Assembly (NCBI GenBank): GCA_950097015.1
Contig: CATNEN010000001.1
Span: forward strand, 10,810,001-10,874,000
Origin: Macrostomum hystrix
Taxonomy: Eukaryota > Platyhelminthes > Macrostomidae
Direction of reading: 5' to 3'
DNA: 64,000 nt
Shown here: piece after piece, positions 1 to 10,080 of the stretch
How the letters are laid out: every line of letters begins with the position of its first letter
Numbering within the stretch: the stretch's first letter is position 1
Translations under genes and position numbers: made by a program
Notes under the pieces: model-generated
Database searches by the model: none
What the model was told of the DNA's origin: nothing
What the model saw: only the letters and a program-made list of their open reading frames with translations

Positions 1-628
1 TGCGTACCCTGTTGAGGTCGAAGGGTGACACCTGTCCCTCAGAGCCGTAGCCAGAGGTACCTGATCACGCACAGGTGCACGAGCGCTGCGGACTGGCCGC
101 ATACCCTGTTAAGGTCAAAGGGTGACACCCTTCCCTCAGAGCCGTAGCCAGAGGTACCTGATCACGCACAGGTGCGCGAGACGCTGCGGACTGGCCGCAT
201 ACCCTGTTAAGGTCAAAGGGTGACACCTTTCCCTCAGAGCCGTAGCCAGAGGCACCTGATCACGCACAGGTGCACGAAAACTGCGGACTGGCCGCATACC
301 CTGTTAAGGTCAAAGGGTGACACCTTTCCCTCAGAGCCGTAGCCAGAGGCACCTGATCACGCACAGGTGCGCGAGACGCTGCGGACTGGCCGCATACCCT
401 GTCAAGGTCAAAGGGTAACACCTTTCCCTCAGAGCCGTAGCCAGAGGTACCTGATCACGCACAGGTGCGCGAGACGCTGCGGACTGGCCGCATACCCTGT
501 CAAGGTCAAAGGGTAACACCTCTCCCTCAGAGCCGTAGCCAGAGGTACCTGATCACGCACAGGTGCACGAAAGCTGCGGACTCGCCGCATACCCTGTTAA
601 GGTCAAAGGGTGACACCTTTCCCTCCAG
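1..628 (+). repeat. 97-98 bp tandem array, about 6.4 copies
   Basis: The block containing AGAGCCGTAGCCAGAGG recurs at 41, 138, 236, 333, 431 and 529, a period of 97-98 bp. Copies differ by only a few bases. The same monomer occurs at 20904-21020, directly upstream of the second non-LTR element. It is therefore most simply read as 5' UTR (promoter-type) monomers of that retrotransposon family, not as an independent satellite. The array is cut by the window start. Confidence 0.85.
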
Positions 629-913
629 CCAGGGCTAGAGGTACCCAGTTTGGCCAGAGGCCCTGGATGGGTCATCCAGCGCTGTTGCCCATTCTGTCCG
701 GCTGCCCTAGGGTCAGCCTTGAACACTCGCGGGACGTGTACCCATGGGTCAGCTGACGGGACAGCGTGGAGGGATCCCTGCACCCGGAGGTACAGGGCTC
801 CTTCCTGCCAGGCCTGCTCAAAAAACGACTGCAGGTGTGAGGCATCGCAGACCTTAGCCCGTAGGCCTGGTCTGACTCATACCACACAGGCATTGTGTCC
901 CGCCGGTGCGAGC
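629..913 (+). mobile_element. 5' end fragment of RNase H-bearing non-LTR element
   Basis: This segment is about 95% identical by eye to 21030-21313 in the longer element downstream, including a frame rich in Cys. Similarity stops abruptly at about 913, where Helitron helicase coding sequence begins. The piece keeps the 5' end and lacks the 3' end, the opposite of normal 5' truncation during target-primed reverse transcription. A later deletion or recombination is more likely than primary insertion. Confidence 0.75.
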
Positions 914-1105
914 GGTGACCTGTACTACCTGCGGCTGTTGCTGCTGCACGTGCGAGGACCGACCAGCTTCGAGTCGCTGCAGACCGTGGCCGGAGTGCTT
1001 TGTGCCAGCGCCAAGGCCGCCTGCATGGCTCTCGGCTTGCTGCAGCGCGATGATCACTGGCATCGCTGCATGATTGAGGCTGTCCAGAGCCGAATGCCGC
1101 GAGCT
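914..1105 (+). pseudogene. Helitron helicase, upstream part of split exon
   Basis: The frame encodes residues such as YYLRLLLLHVRGPTSFE and ACMALGLLQRDDHWHRC, a signature just upstream of the PIF1 domain in animal and plant Helitron proteins. It runs into an inserted retrotransposon at 1106. The same reading continues at 5284 after the 13-bp target duplication AATGCCGCGAGCT (1093-1105 and 5284-5296). The Rep nuclease half and start codon are missing because the frame begins at the junction with the non-LTR fragment at 913, so this copy cannot be autonomous. Confidence 0.85.
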
Positions 1106-1164
1106 TCTTCTTCTTCTTCTTCAGTCCTTTTCTCGCCTCGCGGCGTGGACGCTCTGCCGCCGAC

Positions 1165-4100
1165 TCACTGGCAGGTCTTTCGATGTCTGGCCATGTTCGT
1201 GCGGGCCAGCATCCTCCCGCAGTCCGGGCACGGAGCTCTGGCGCTCTTGTAGATCCGCGCCGTAATCCCCGTCGTCTGCTGGCCTCTCCCCGTTGGTACT
1301 GCTGCTTCTTCTGCCCTCTCGTCCGGTGTCGCGCCCGCCTCTGGCTTCCTTCCGTTCTCCTTGCACCGTTTCCTATGCCGCGCGTGATTGGACTTGCTTA
1401 TCCACTTGTTGCACTCTCCGCAGTGGACTTCTTTCGCCGATCGCTCCTCTCCTCCGCACCTCTTCTGGTGGTTTTTTCTTGTCGCCTCCGTGAAGAAGGT
1501 AGCGTTGCACTTTAGGCACGGCAGCGGTGTCTTCGTAAATTGATGGTGTATCCTCCGTTGGTGTACGGCTAACCCGGCTCTCGACGCGCACACCTTCCCG
1601 CAGTTCTCGTAATTGCACCTGTACCCGGTCAGCTCCGATTCCACTTCTCCGGCTTCTCTTTCCTGTGCTGTTTCTTCCTCAGTCGTCTCTGCTTTCTTTC
1701 CTTTCTTCCTCTCGCTCTCCTCCAGCGCTCTTTCCCTGATGCGTAACTTCTTTCTCCAAGCCTCTCTATCGGTCACCAGCCTTTCGACCTCCAGCTCATC
1801 GATTTCTGCCGTGCGCAGTAGCTTTCTCCATACCGAGATGATGGTCTGCCTTCTCTTCCGCGCTTTCTTGATGGTAGTCAGCTTCTTGCTCCAGCCGAGG
1901 ACACATCTTTTGACGGTGCTGGTATCCGGGAGTCTGAGTACGTGGCCTAGCCTGCGCCAGTGGGCCGATTCGACTTTGGCGCCGATGCTTCGGACCCGCA
2001 GTTCGTTCCGCACGTCCCACATGTTCACTTTTTTTCTCTCCATTTCTTTTAGCGGTGGTTCGGTCTTGCTGCTCCACACGTACCGATAACGACGGTCCAT
2101 TGCCTGCTGCATCCGCTTAATTTCCGACTTGTGGAAGGGCCGGGCGCCTGCATTGAAGAGCATCGTGCTCTCAACACAGGTCTCTATGATCCTAGCTTGG
2201 GTGCGTTTGCTTAGTCGTGTTTTGCGTAGCATGCATTTGACTCCCGCCCACGCTTTGGCAGCTCTCTGCAGCCGCTGGGCGGTGTCCTGCTTTCTGCCGA
2301 TCCAGGTGCCCAGTATCCGGATGTTCTGACTCTCAGGTGTTCCTAGCTTAGCTCGCTCTTCCTTCTCATCGTTCGTCCGTTCTTCTAGGATTCCGATGGT
2401 CTCGATGACGGTTCTCGTCCCTTGCTCGATTTCCTCGGATCCCCCGACAATAGTGGTGTCGTCAGCGAACAGTACTTCTGTGATTGTTATCTCCGCCGCT
2501 TCTTCGTTGTAACCTCCCATCTTTTTAGGCGGTAAGCATTTGCCCGGTCGGCAAACCCACTTGATTCCGCATTCGGCCCCGGTGTTCTTCGCTTTTTCCA
2601 TGCGCCTCTCTTTTGCTATCCGTATCGCCGTCTGGTGATAGATGTTGAAGAGGATAGGCGATGTGGCGCAGCCTTCTCTCAGCCCGCGTTGTGGGTAAAA
2701 TTCGGAACTTGTCTCTGCGCCGCACCGTACCGTGTACGCGGTGTACTCGTGCAGGTCTGCCAGCTTTTTTATCGTGTGCTCCGGCATGTGCTGATGTTTC
2801 AGCAGTTCCCAAAGAGCCGGCTTGTTTACCCGCGGGTAGGCCTTCTTAAGGTCTAGCAAGACTAGGCTGGTATCCATCGACTCTGCCCATTCTGGGCTCT
2901 CTCTGATCTTCTCGGCGTCCTCGTTCAGTCTGAGTATGATCTGGGTCGCATCCATAGTGGACCGGCCGCTCCGGAAACCGAACTGGTTGTCGTCTAGCAG
3001 ACCCATGTTCTCCGTCCATGAGCTCAGCCTCGTCGCCAGTATCCGAGCGAGTATCCTGCTTGCGACTGGTAGGAGGCAGATCCCTCTGAAATTATTGAGG
3101 TTCGCCCGATCGCCTTTCTTGTGGAGTGGTATGATTACACCTACTTTCTGGTCCTCCTCCCAGGTGTCCGCTGGGTTGTTCCAGATGTAGTGCACTGCTT
3201 TCCGGACCTCCGCTTGGGCCATTGCGCACGCGCTGGTGATGTAGCGCATTCGGATGCCGTCTAAGCCCGGGGCCCCGTCTTTGATCTTTTTGATTTCGTC
3301 GTCGATCTCTTTGTTTGTTAGTGGTCTGGACAGCCGGTCATTGGCTTCCTCTATCGTAGCCTTGTCTACGCTTGGCTTTGGGGCTGACCTAATTAGATTG
3401 AGCATTTCCTCCTGGTCGTTCTCGAACCGTTGCTCCTGGATCTTTGACAGGTGTTCCTTGAAGTCTTCCGCCGTGAACAGTGGTACTGTTCTGCTGTTGT
3501 TCTCATTTTGCTTTGTGTTCCTGCCCATCTTCCGCAAACAGTCGTACATCCCAGCCACGTTTCCCGTGTCGCAGTTCCGCTTGCACTCTTCGGCAATCTC
3601 CATCCACCACTGTTCCATCCACTCTTGGAGTTTCTTCTTCTGCTTTCCCCGCTTCTCTTTCAGCCCTTGTGTGGCTCGGGTCAAGGCCACCGTCCGCTCT
3701 TCTACTGTTAGGGTCCCTTCGGGTGACTTCTTAACTCGGTTGCGGGCGCTCAGGGCGTGCTCCACTTCTTTGTTAAGTTCTGCCAGCTCTTCTTCGTGCC
3801 CTACCATCCACGGGTTCGTCTGTCTCGTCTTTGGGCCGCAGATTTCTCTCGCGGCTTCAAGCATCGTTTGTTTCGTCGTTTCCCAGTCGGTCTCGCCCTT
3901 TCCAGCTAGCACTTCCTCCGTCTTATTTCTGTATAGTTCGCGTACGCCGACATCGCGGAGCCGGTCCCAGGCGATTTCGTTTTTTTGGTTTTTTGGATAC
4001 TTCCTGGTTGGTTCCGCGCATCTCTCCGCGAATCTTCTCTTCAGGGTGATGACCTTCGGTAGGTGGTCGGACCTCGTATGGTGATTCGGATCGTGGTCGG

Positions 4101-4986
4101 TCCTGATGTTCCCGATGATCCGGTGTCTCTGCTCTTTCTTGGTGATGAAGCCGTCAATCTCGTACCATTGGTGTGACCTCGGGTTCCGCCAGGTGCCTTG
4201 CTTCTTCTGCCTGTAGAAGGTGCTCGCCCATGCCAGGCCTAGGCTTTCTAGCCAAAGAAGTAGGTCTTCACCCTGTTGGTTCGTTGGTCCGATTCCATAA
4301 CGGCCTGTGCTCGAGAGACGGTGCACTCCGCTCCCAACGCTGGCGTTGAAATCTCCACCGATGATTAGTACAGCCTTCTTTGCAAAGGTGTTCAGCATCC
4401 TTTCGATTTCTTCTCGGATCTCATCCACTTCTTCCTCGTACTCTTTACCCTTCTTGACCGGTTGGTATACGGCTACCAGGATCACTCCGCCTATTTCCAG
4501 CGCAAGTGTTCGTTTCATCGGGTGCATCTTCCTCCCAGTTTCGTTCCACATTGTCCAGGCTGTTTCTCCCAGAAGCATTCCCACCTTCTGGGAGTGGACT
4601 AGGTGCATCTCTGCTTCTCTGTGATGGTAGCTTCTGATGCCAACGCCAGGTGTGTCAAGTTCGGATAGGAGGGTGACGTCCCATCCCTTTCCTATCGCGT
4701 ACTTAACGACCTCGCCGAACCTTCCGCTTCCTACGTTCGCTCTGCGCATATTCCACGTCGCTAGCTTTATGTCGTTATTGTGCCACCTCTCATTTGCCCT
4801 CCTGGCCTTCTCCCTAGCTTTACTATCTCGTACCTTTTTTCGTCGTGTGGTTCGTCTGAGCTTCCGTGCCGTCTTTTGTGCTGGACGCCTCGGTCCTGGG
4901 TTCTTTTCGATGGTCTCGAGCGCTCTGCTGATTTCAGCCCTTCGCCTTTCCTTGCTTTCTGGGTACGTGCAATTACTCTCTTCGCT
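1165..4986 (-). CDS. non-LTR ORF2: APE endonuclease, reverse transcriptase, zinc fingers
   Basis: The frame is open for 1,273 codons from a TGA at 4987-4989. The first ATG is at 4749, but the endonuclease start motif KLATWNM lies across it, so translation must begin upstream. Counting from that ATG, GDFNAS is near residue 132 and SDH near 227 (APE endonuclease). RT motifs run from about 530 to 800: NQFGFRSGRS, a motif A Asp in LDLKKAYPRV, GLREGCATSPILFN and FADD at 761. The last 150 residues hold Cys/His pairs like C2H2 fingers, the last ending CPDCGRMLARTNMARHRKTC. The clade is uncertain; C-terminal fingers recall ingi/L1Tc-type elements. No frameshift or stop is seen within the domains. Confidence 0.92.
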   Translation of the reverse strand, partial: SEESNCTYPESKERRRAEISRALETIEKNPGPRRPAQKTARKLRRTTRRKKVRDSKAREKARRANERWHNNDIKLATWNMRRANVGSGRFGEVVKYAIGKGWDVTLLSELDTPGVGIRSYHHREAEMHLVHSQKVGMLLGETAWTMWNETGRKMHPMKRTLALEIGGVILVAVYQPVKKGKEYEEEVDEIREEIERMLNTFAKKAVLIIGGDFNASVGSGVHRLSSTGRYGIGPTNQQGEDLLLWLESLGLAWASTFYRQKKQGTWRNPRSHQWYEIDGFITKKEQRHRIIGNIRTDHDPNHHTRSDHLPKVITLKRRFAERCAEPTRKYPKNQKNEIAWDRLRDVGVRELYRNKTEEVLAGKGETDWETTKQTMLEAAREICGPKTRQTNPWMVGHEEELAELNKEVEHALSARNRVKKSPEGTLTVEERTVALTRATQGLKEKRGKQKKKLQEWMEQWWMEIAEECKRNCDTGNVAGMYDCLRKMGRNTKQNENNSRTVPLFTAEDFKEHLSKIQEQRFENDQEEMLNLIRSAPKPSVDKATIEEANDRLSRPLTNKEIDDEIKKIKDGAPGLDGIRMRYITSACAMAQAEVRKAVHYIWNNPADTWEEDQKVGVIIPLHKKGDRANLNNFRGICLLPVASRILARILATRLSSWTENMGLLDDNQFGFRSGRSTMDATQIILRLNEDAEKIRESPEWAESMDTSLVLLDLKKAYPRVNKPALWELLKHQHMPEHTIKKLADLHEYTAYTVRCGAETSSEFYPQRGLREGCATSPILFNIYHQTAIRIAKERRMEKAKNTGAECGIKWVCRPGKCLPPKKMGGYNEEAAEITITEVLFADDTTIVGGSEEIEQGTRTVIETIGILEERTNDEKEERAKLGTPESQNIRILGTWIGRKQDTAQRLQRAAKAWAGVKCMLRKTRLSKRTQARIIETCVESTMLFNAGARPFHKSEIKRMQQAMDRRYRYVWSSKTEPPLKEMERKKVNMWDVRNELRVRSIGAKVESAHWRRLGHVLRLPDTSTVKRCVLGWSKKLTTIKKARKRRQTIISVWRKLLRTAEIDELEVERLVTDREAWRKKLRIRERALEESERKKGKKAETTEEETAQEREAGEVESELTGYRCNYENCGKVCASRAGLAVHQRRIHHQFTKTPLPCLKCNATFFTEATRKNHQKRCGGEERSAKEVHCGECNKWISKSNHARHRKRCKENGRKPEAGATPDERAEEAAVPTGRGQQTTGITARIYKSARAPCPDCGRMLARTNMARHRKTCQ
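4891..4917 (-). other. 2A-like ribosome-skipping motif (ETIEKNPGP)
   Basis: In the ORF2 frame, 47 codons upstream of the first ATG, the sequence reads ALETIEKNPGP. The consensus for 2A translational recoding is D-x-E-x-N-P-G-P; here the first Asp is Thr while E-x-NPGP is kept. 2A peptides are established in APE-type non-LTR elements of sea urchins and trypanosomes, always near the ORF2 N-terminus. Position and context fit, but activity with Thr in place of Asp is unproven. Confidence 0.6.
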
Positions 4987-5283
4987 TCATGCTCCTTCTT
5001 TTTTTTTGTTTTTTTTTGATATTTTCCGCAGCAGTTCCTCACTCTCTCTCTCACTTTCGGCAAAGCTTTCAACCTTACTGTTGTTTCGAGAGGTGCCTGG
5101 GTCGGTTAGGTCCAAGCCACTCTGTTGCGAGGAGGTTTGCCCATAGACCGCGGCTGTTACGCCGAGGCTACGGGCCTCTCTCCCCCCCCCCCGATTCTGC
5201 TTTGCCAACCGGGTTGCTCCGGTTGCCCGCTTGGCACCGCGTGTTGACGGTACGCTTCGTGGAGGTGCAGAATCTTGCCAAGC

Positions 5284-7132
5284 AATGCCGCGAGCTCTGA
5301 GGCACCTGCTGGCTGTCGTCCTCATCTGGGGCGAGCCAGACGACGGCGCTGATCTGTGGAGCAGCTTTGCAGAGGATCTCTGCGAAGACCTGCGCTTCCA
5401 CCACCCGGACCTGAGCGCCGAGGAAGTCAGTGACCTGGCTCTGCGGGAGCTGCAGAGCATGCTGACGTCAATGGGCGGCCGCAGTCTGCAAGAGTACGGA
5501 CTGCCTGCTGCCTCTGCAATGCCGCAAGTCGGGCCGCTGCAGTTTGACACGGTCGAACAGGCGGAGATCACCGAGATGCGGCTGCCAATGCTCACGGCCG
5601 AGCAGATGGCCACCTACGAGGCTGTGACTGCGGATCTTGTCGCTGGCTCGGGCGGCCTGCATTTCCTTGATGCTCCTGCAGGCACTGGCAAGACCTTCCT
5701 GCTGGAGGTTTTGCTGGCGTTTGTGCGGAGTCGAGGGGAAGTCGCCCTGGCTGTTGCGTCGTCTGGAATCGCAGCCACCCTGCTGCCGGGTGGACAGACG
5801 GCACATTCAACGTGAGTTTTCTGGTGGAACTCGAATGCCTTTTTCGTGTTCTACCCAGACCATTCAGTCCCCATCAATATTTTTGTTAGGTTCAAGATCC
5901 CAGTGCGGCTGGTTCGCTCTGACAAGGACGTGTGTTCTATCCGAGCGCAGTCTAAACAGGCCGCAGTCTTTCGCACTGTGCGGCTGATCGTATGGGACGA
6001 GATCTCCATGACAAACCGCAAGGACCTGGAGGCTGTCGACCGCAGTCTGCGAGACCTGCGGAAGCAGGACTGCCCATTCGGCGGAATCGTCGTGGTGTGC
6101 TCTGGAGACTTTCGCCAGCTGCTGCCGGTGGTGAAAAATGGCACGCGCGCTAACAACATCCTGGCGTGTGTTAGCAAGTCCCCGCTGTGGTCTTTGTTCC
6201 AGAGGCACCGCCTGTCCAAGAACATCCGGCTGCAGAGTTGTGCTGATGCTGAGCTGTACCATCGCTATATGCAGCTGCTAATGCAGGTAAGTTTTGCTAT
6301 TGCTGCTTGTAGGAGTAGATCACCTGTGTAGCCTACGATTCTCTTGCATTTTCCTGCCCATTCCACACAGATCGGCTCTGGGTTGGCTGATCAGTCGGAC
6401 GACACCGTCCGCCTTCCTGCCGAGATTGTCATTTCGGCGGAGGCGCCGCTTTCCGAGCTGATCCAGTTCGTGTACCCTTCGTTCGAGGCGTCAGAGGAGC
6501 GCGATAGGTACTTTGCCAGCCGAGCCATCCTGGCGCCCTACAACGATGCGGTTGACGCGATCAACAACGAGTGCCTGGCCATAATCCCAGGCCAACTGCG
6601 CGAGTATCGCTCAGTGGACAGCGTGGCTGACGAGGATGCGGCCACGCACTTTCCTCCGGAGCTGCTGAATCAGCTGGATGCACCGAATTTCCCTGCCCAC
6701 TTTCTGAAGCTCAAGGTGGGCATGCCGCTGGTTCTGCTGCGGAATCTGAATCCGCCACGGCTGTGCAACGGCACCCGGCTGATCATCCTGGAGCTGGGCG
6801 AGAATGTGCTGCGCTGCAAAGTCGCTGCCGGCCAGTTCACTGGAGATAAAATCCTGCTGCCGCGGATTCCTCTACAGCCCAACAATGCTGACCTGCCAGT
6901 CTGCTTCAGGCGGCTGCAGTTCCCGGTGAAGCCCAGCTTTTGCCTGACGATTCACAAGTGTCAGGGGCAGAGCCTGGAGACAGTCGGCATCGACCTGGCG
7001 GTTGGATGCTTTGCGCACGGCCAGTTATATACTGCGCTGTCTCGAGCGAAAAATGTAGCAAACGTCCGGGTCCGGTTGTCTGGAACCACGACCAGGAACG
7101 TTGTCTACCCAGAGGTGCTCACAGGAGAATAA
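5284..7132 (+). pseudogene. Helitron PIF1-type helicase, 3' exons
   Basis: Three exons are visible: 5284-5811, 5890-6286 and 6371-7132, with introns of 78 and 84 nt (donors GTGAGT and GTAAGT, acceptors TTAG and ACAG) whose phases match. Motifs are a Walker A DAPAGTGKT, Walker B IVWDEISM, GDFRQLLPVV, and the C-terminal helicase motifs LTIHKCQGQSLE and YTALSRAKN before the stop at 7130-7132. PIF1-like 5'-3' helicases unwind DNA for rolling-circle Helitron transposition. With 914-1105 this makes an uninterrupted helicase frame apart from the retrotransposon insertion. It is a different lineage from the Helitron at 33538-39754, whose Walker B reads FIDEKSMMG. The Rep nuclease half is not present in the window. 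Confidence 0.93.
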
Positions 7133-8974
7133 ATTCGGTTTGAATCTTAATGACAATTTTATTGTACAAAGGACCGAAAAGAACTTTTTGAATGCACCTC
7201 GTTTTATTAAAGTCACATTGAGTCTCAGTGAAGTATTTTTGCCCGGATGATTCACTGAGTAAATCCTACTATTTAAGGGTAGGTCGCTGCAAATCAGATT
7301 ATGGGCTGACAGAGAGTCTGTGAACTGTACATATCAGCTGCTTTATGTACTGCTGGAGATTCCAAACTCTGATAAATGGGATTTGCAGCTGGCGAGCTCT
7401 GAAGCAGCTATTATGCAGAGCTGGTGAAAGTGACTTTGTGTGTAATGGTGTCTGCATGAATGTCCCATTGCATATACCCAATGCATGCAACTATCGCAGT
7501 GAAGCGAGTCAGGCAGTAGTCAGAATGACTTGAGTTATCAGTGCCTCTGTTGCACCAGTCTCTGGCTACTGCTTGATGGTTTTACCTGCTTAATCGACAG
7601 TTCCTACTGCCCCATAACTGCTTTTTAAGTGCAATTATTACATGTTATTTTTTAAATAAAAAATATAATTGATTATAGTGCAAGGTGGCCATAATAACAT
7701 TTTGTAGTCCCTCTTGCAGCAAGGGCAGATGGTTGCATTATTTTAATTATTTTAAATATTCCTGTTTTCCTAACTTTTTGGTGCATTGAAATAAATAAAA
7801 GTGTATAAAATTAATTCCGGGTTCAGTTTGAAACTTATTGCATGCTATTTATATAAATTAAATCAATGTTCATAATTAGAAAAATAAAATCTTAGACTAG
7901 CAAACAGTATGTAAAAAAACTAAAAAAGCACTGTCAGTGCATTACATATCGTCGGGTATACATTGCATTGTAGGCCAGATTGAAGGCTACTTTGTTTGCC
8001 AATTGACACCAACAATTGTCAAGCACTTTGCATATGGAAGAGGAATAAAATGGTTCTATTCAGTAAAAGTGATTACTTACTTGCAGAACATTACATGTTT
8101 TATATAAAATGGGATTTGATTCAAAATAATTTTTGACAATGTGAATGAGGCATTTAAGAAAAGAGAAGTCTGCTGAGGAGTGTGACTAGAAAAAAGAATT
8201 TAGTATGATAAATATATGTCATATATCTTAGCTATATAAAGCCAGTGTTAGCTTTATTAAAAGCGTCAAAGGTCGAAGGATGTAGCTCCAGTTGCTTTTG
8301 CAAAGTCCATTCACAATAAGATAGCTGCATTGAACTGACTATTTAAGTCATTTATTATAATAATAGCGGCCTCATTCAAGGGCAATAGTTGCAATGCTGA
8401 GCTACTTATTGTTTGGAACATTGCAGTCGCAGTTAGTACGATGAGCAGGGCTTAGAAATTCACTTACAAATGAAGAAAGTCAAAAATTTGACTGGATGTG
8501 TATAAAACTGTAGTACACATGAGCAATACAAGCAACAAGAAAATCGGAATAAAGCAAGTCATTTCTCGGAAAGTCGCAATTTCGTGGAATAAAATTTTAT
8601 TTTATTTTCAGTTACAACTAAAAAAGTGCTCTCAACAGTTTTATGAATTAAATAAATAAGATAATTTTTATCAAACACGTTGACATATACAGGGCTCCAA
8701 ACTAAAAAACTGTAAAAAGTTGATAGTTTTGTTTTACCTAAAATGCGTTATTAACGATCTCCAAAAATTCCTATTTTAAGCTTAAGCTTAAGAAAGACAC
8801 TTAAAGTACTCCTGCTAAAAGGTATATATTAGACGAATATTAATTATTTCTGCTCCCCGAAGGGGGGCATAACTTGCTAGTACGCTACTAAAAGGAAGGT
8901 GTTAAATAGCCGCATGAGAACTCCGCCATAAGTCAAACCGGAACTTTTTTTCAATAAACGGAATACGGTTTATC
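7133..8974. other. AT-rich non-coding stretch
   Basis: No coding frame with recognisable features is seen. Poly(A)-signal-like AATAAA sequences occur near 7131, 7791 and 8587. The first bases may hold the 3' end of the Helitron, but I could not identify a convincing terminal hairpin with a CTRR end. Confidence 0.6.
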
Positions 8975-9671
8975 ATGGCCTTGTCAAAAGAGACAGGAAT
9001 TGCAACGATTGCCGAACTGGCGGTCTCACTGTCATCTAAAGAAAGGTCGGCAATGGGAAACAGACTGAGCAGCTGGAAAGAAGAAGAATTTGTAAGGTTT
9101 CAGGCGAGCTTGGAAAAGCTTGAAGGTGTTCCAGTTAAGAAGAGGGCGCTTCCCAATAAAAAAGGAAGAGAGCGAGCGAGAGAGAGTTATTGCAAGGATA
9201 TATGCGAAGCTGGAAGAGAATGAGAGTCGCGGTGTAAAGTTGTCTCTGGGTGCAATTTCCGATGGTCTCGACTTGGTCGCCACGAATTTGAATGGAACGA
9301 CAAAGGAAGACTTGGAAGCGAGGTTTAAGAAGCTGACCTATTCTATCGAGAACCTGTCAACTGCTAAGGCCATGATGCAGTTTGAACAGGGGCGCTTAAT
9401 TCAAGTTTTGGTCTACAAGCACAAAATGAATTTGGAAGAGCTCGCCACTACTTTCAACATCAGCAAGCGAACAGTGGGAGACTACGACAAATTTTACTCT
9501 CTCTGTATCACGTACCCAGGTCTAATATTTTCAAGCTACACAATGGGAACCTTGCTTCGCTATAAATCAGTGATTGAAGAGAAGGCAAAAATCGATGAAC
9601 GCTTTGCTGACATATTGAAGATGCAAATCGAGGGTATTTCCCTGGACGATCAATATCAAGTTTGGTTATGA
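8975..9671 (+). pseudogene. unknown HTH-like protein, frameshifted
   Basis: An ATG at 8975 opens an 82-codon frame. The downstream 183-codon frame overlaps it and looks like its continuation, displaced by one base at the A6 run 9158-9163. The combined product would be about 230 residues, Lys/Glu-rich. It has a helix-turn-helix-like segment LEELATTFNISKRTVGDYDKF encoded around 9430-9492, and ends at TGA 9669-9671. I do not recognise the family. A DNA-binding protein of a mobile element is possible. A GTAAGT donor-like site follows the stop. The frameshift may be genuine decay or a homopolymer sequencing error. Confidence 0.5.
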
Positions 9672-10080
9672 AGAAAGTAAGTACATAACTTTTTTGTTGC
9701 AAATTCTGAAAGAAAATTTGTATAAAACAAACAAAACAAGTCGAACAAACAAAAAAAATTTAGGCATAGAAGAAGAAGACGAAGCGGCCACAATGGAGGT
9801 CTTGAACTGATCAAGACGAAGTACTGACTTTTGAATGACTATTATCTATGTTAAATAGTGTTGGCTTTTTTCTCATTATTCAGCGTATTCAGTGTGTTAA
9901 AAACTCTTGATATACTCTTATTTGTACTGGCATTTTTTCGCCTTCAGTAGTCCTTTAAGCTGTATCTATTGGTGGAATCATATATATGTTTCAAAGCGCA
10001 CGAAAGCAGCTCTCATTGGTTGCATTAATTTGACGAACGTTCGTAAAAATCATGCGCAGCATAAAGAGCAAAGGCAGCAT

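Larger units (their letters stand above)
1106..5283 (-). mobile_element. APE-type non-LTR retrotransposon inserted in Helitron
   Basis: A 4.18 kb element lies in reverse orientation between copies of the 13-bp duplication AATGCCGCGAGCT. On its own strand it ends in a short (GAA)n tail next to 1106, as expected of APE-type elements with microsatellite-like 3' tails. It carries one long ORF2 with endonuclease, reverse transcriptase and C-terminal Cys/His motifs. About 300 bp of leader lies upstream, with two A9 runs. Intact long coding sequence and an almost perfect duplication suggest a fairly recent insertion. Confidence 0.9.

Noticed and set aside
1-628. Regular repeats suggestive of a CRISPR array
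   Set aside because: The whole 97-98 bp unit is conserved with no variable spacers, and the context is a eukaryotic retrotransposon.
3254-4084. 276-codon plus-strand ORF
   Set aside because: It is the antisense of the non-LTR ORF2 and lacks any domain.
7134-7330. Helitron 3' hairpin and CTRR terminus
   Set aside because: No hairpin of the expected form next to CTAG-like ends could be found with confidence.
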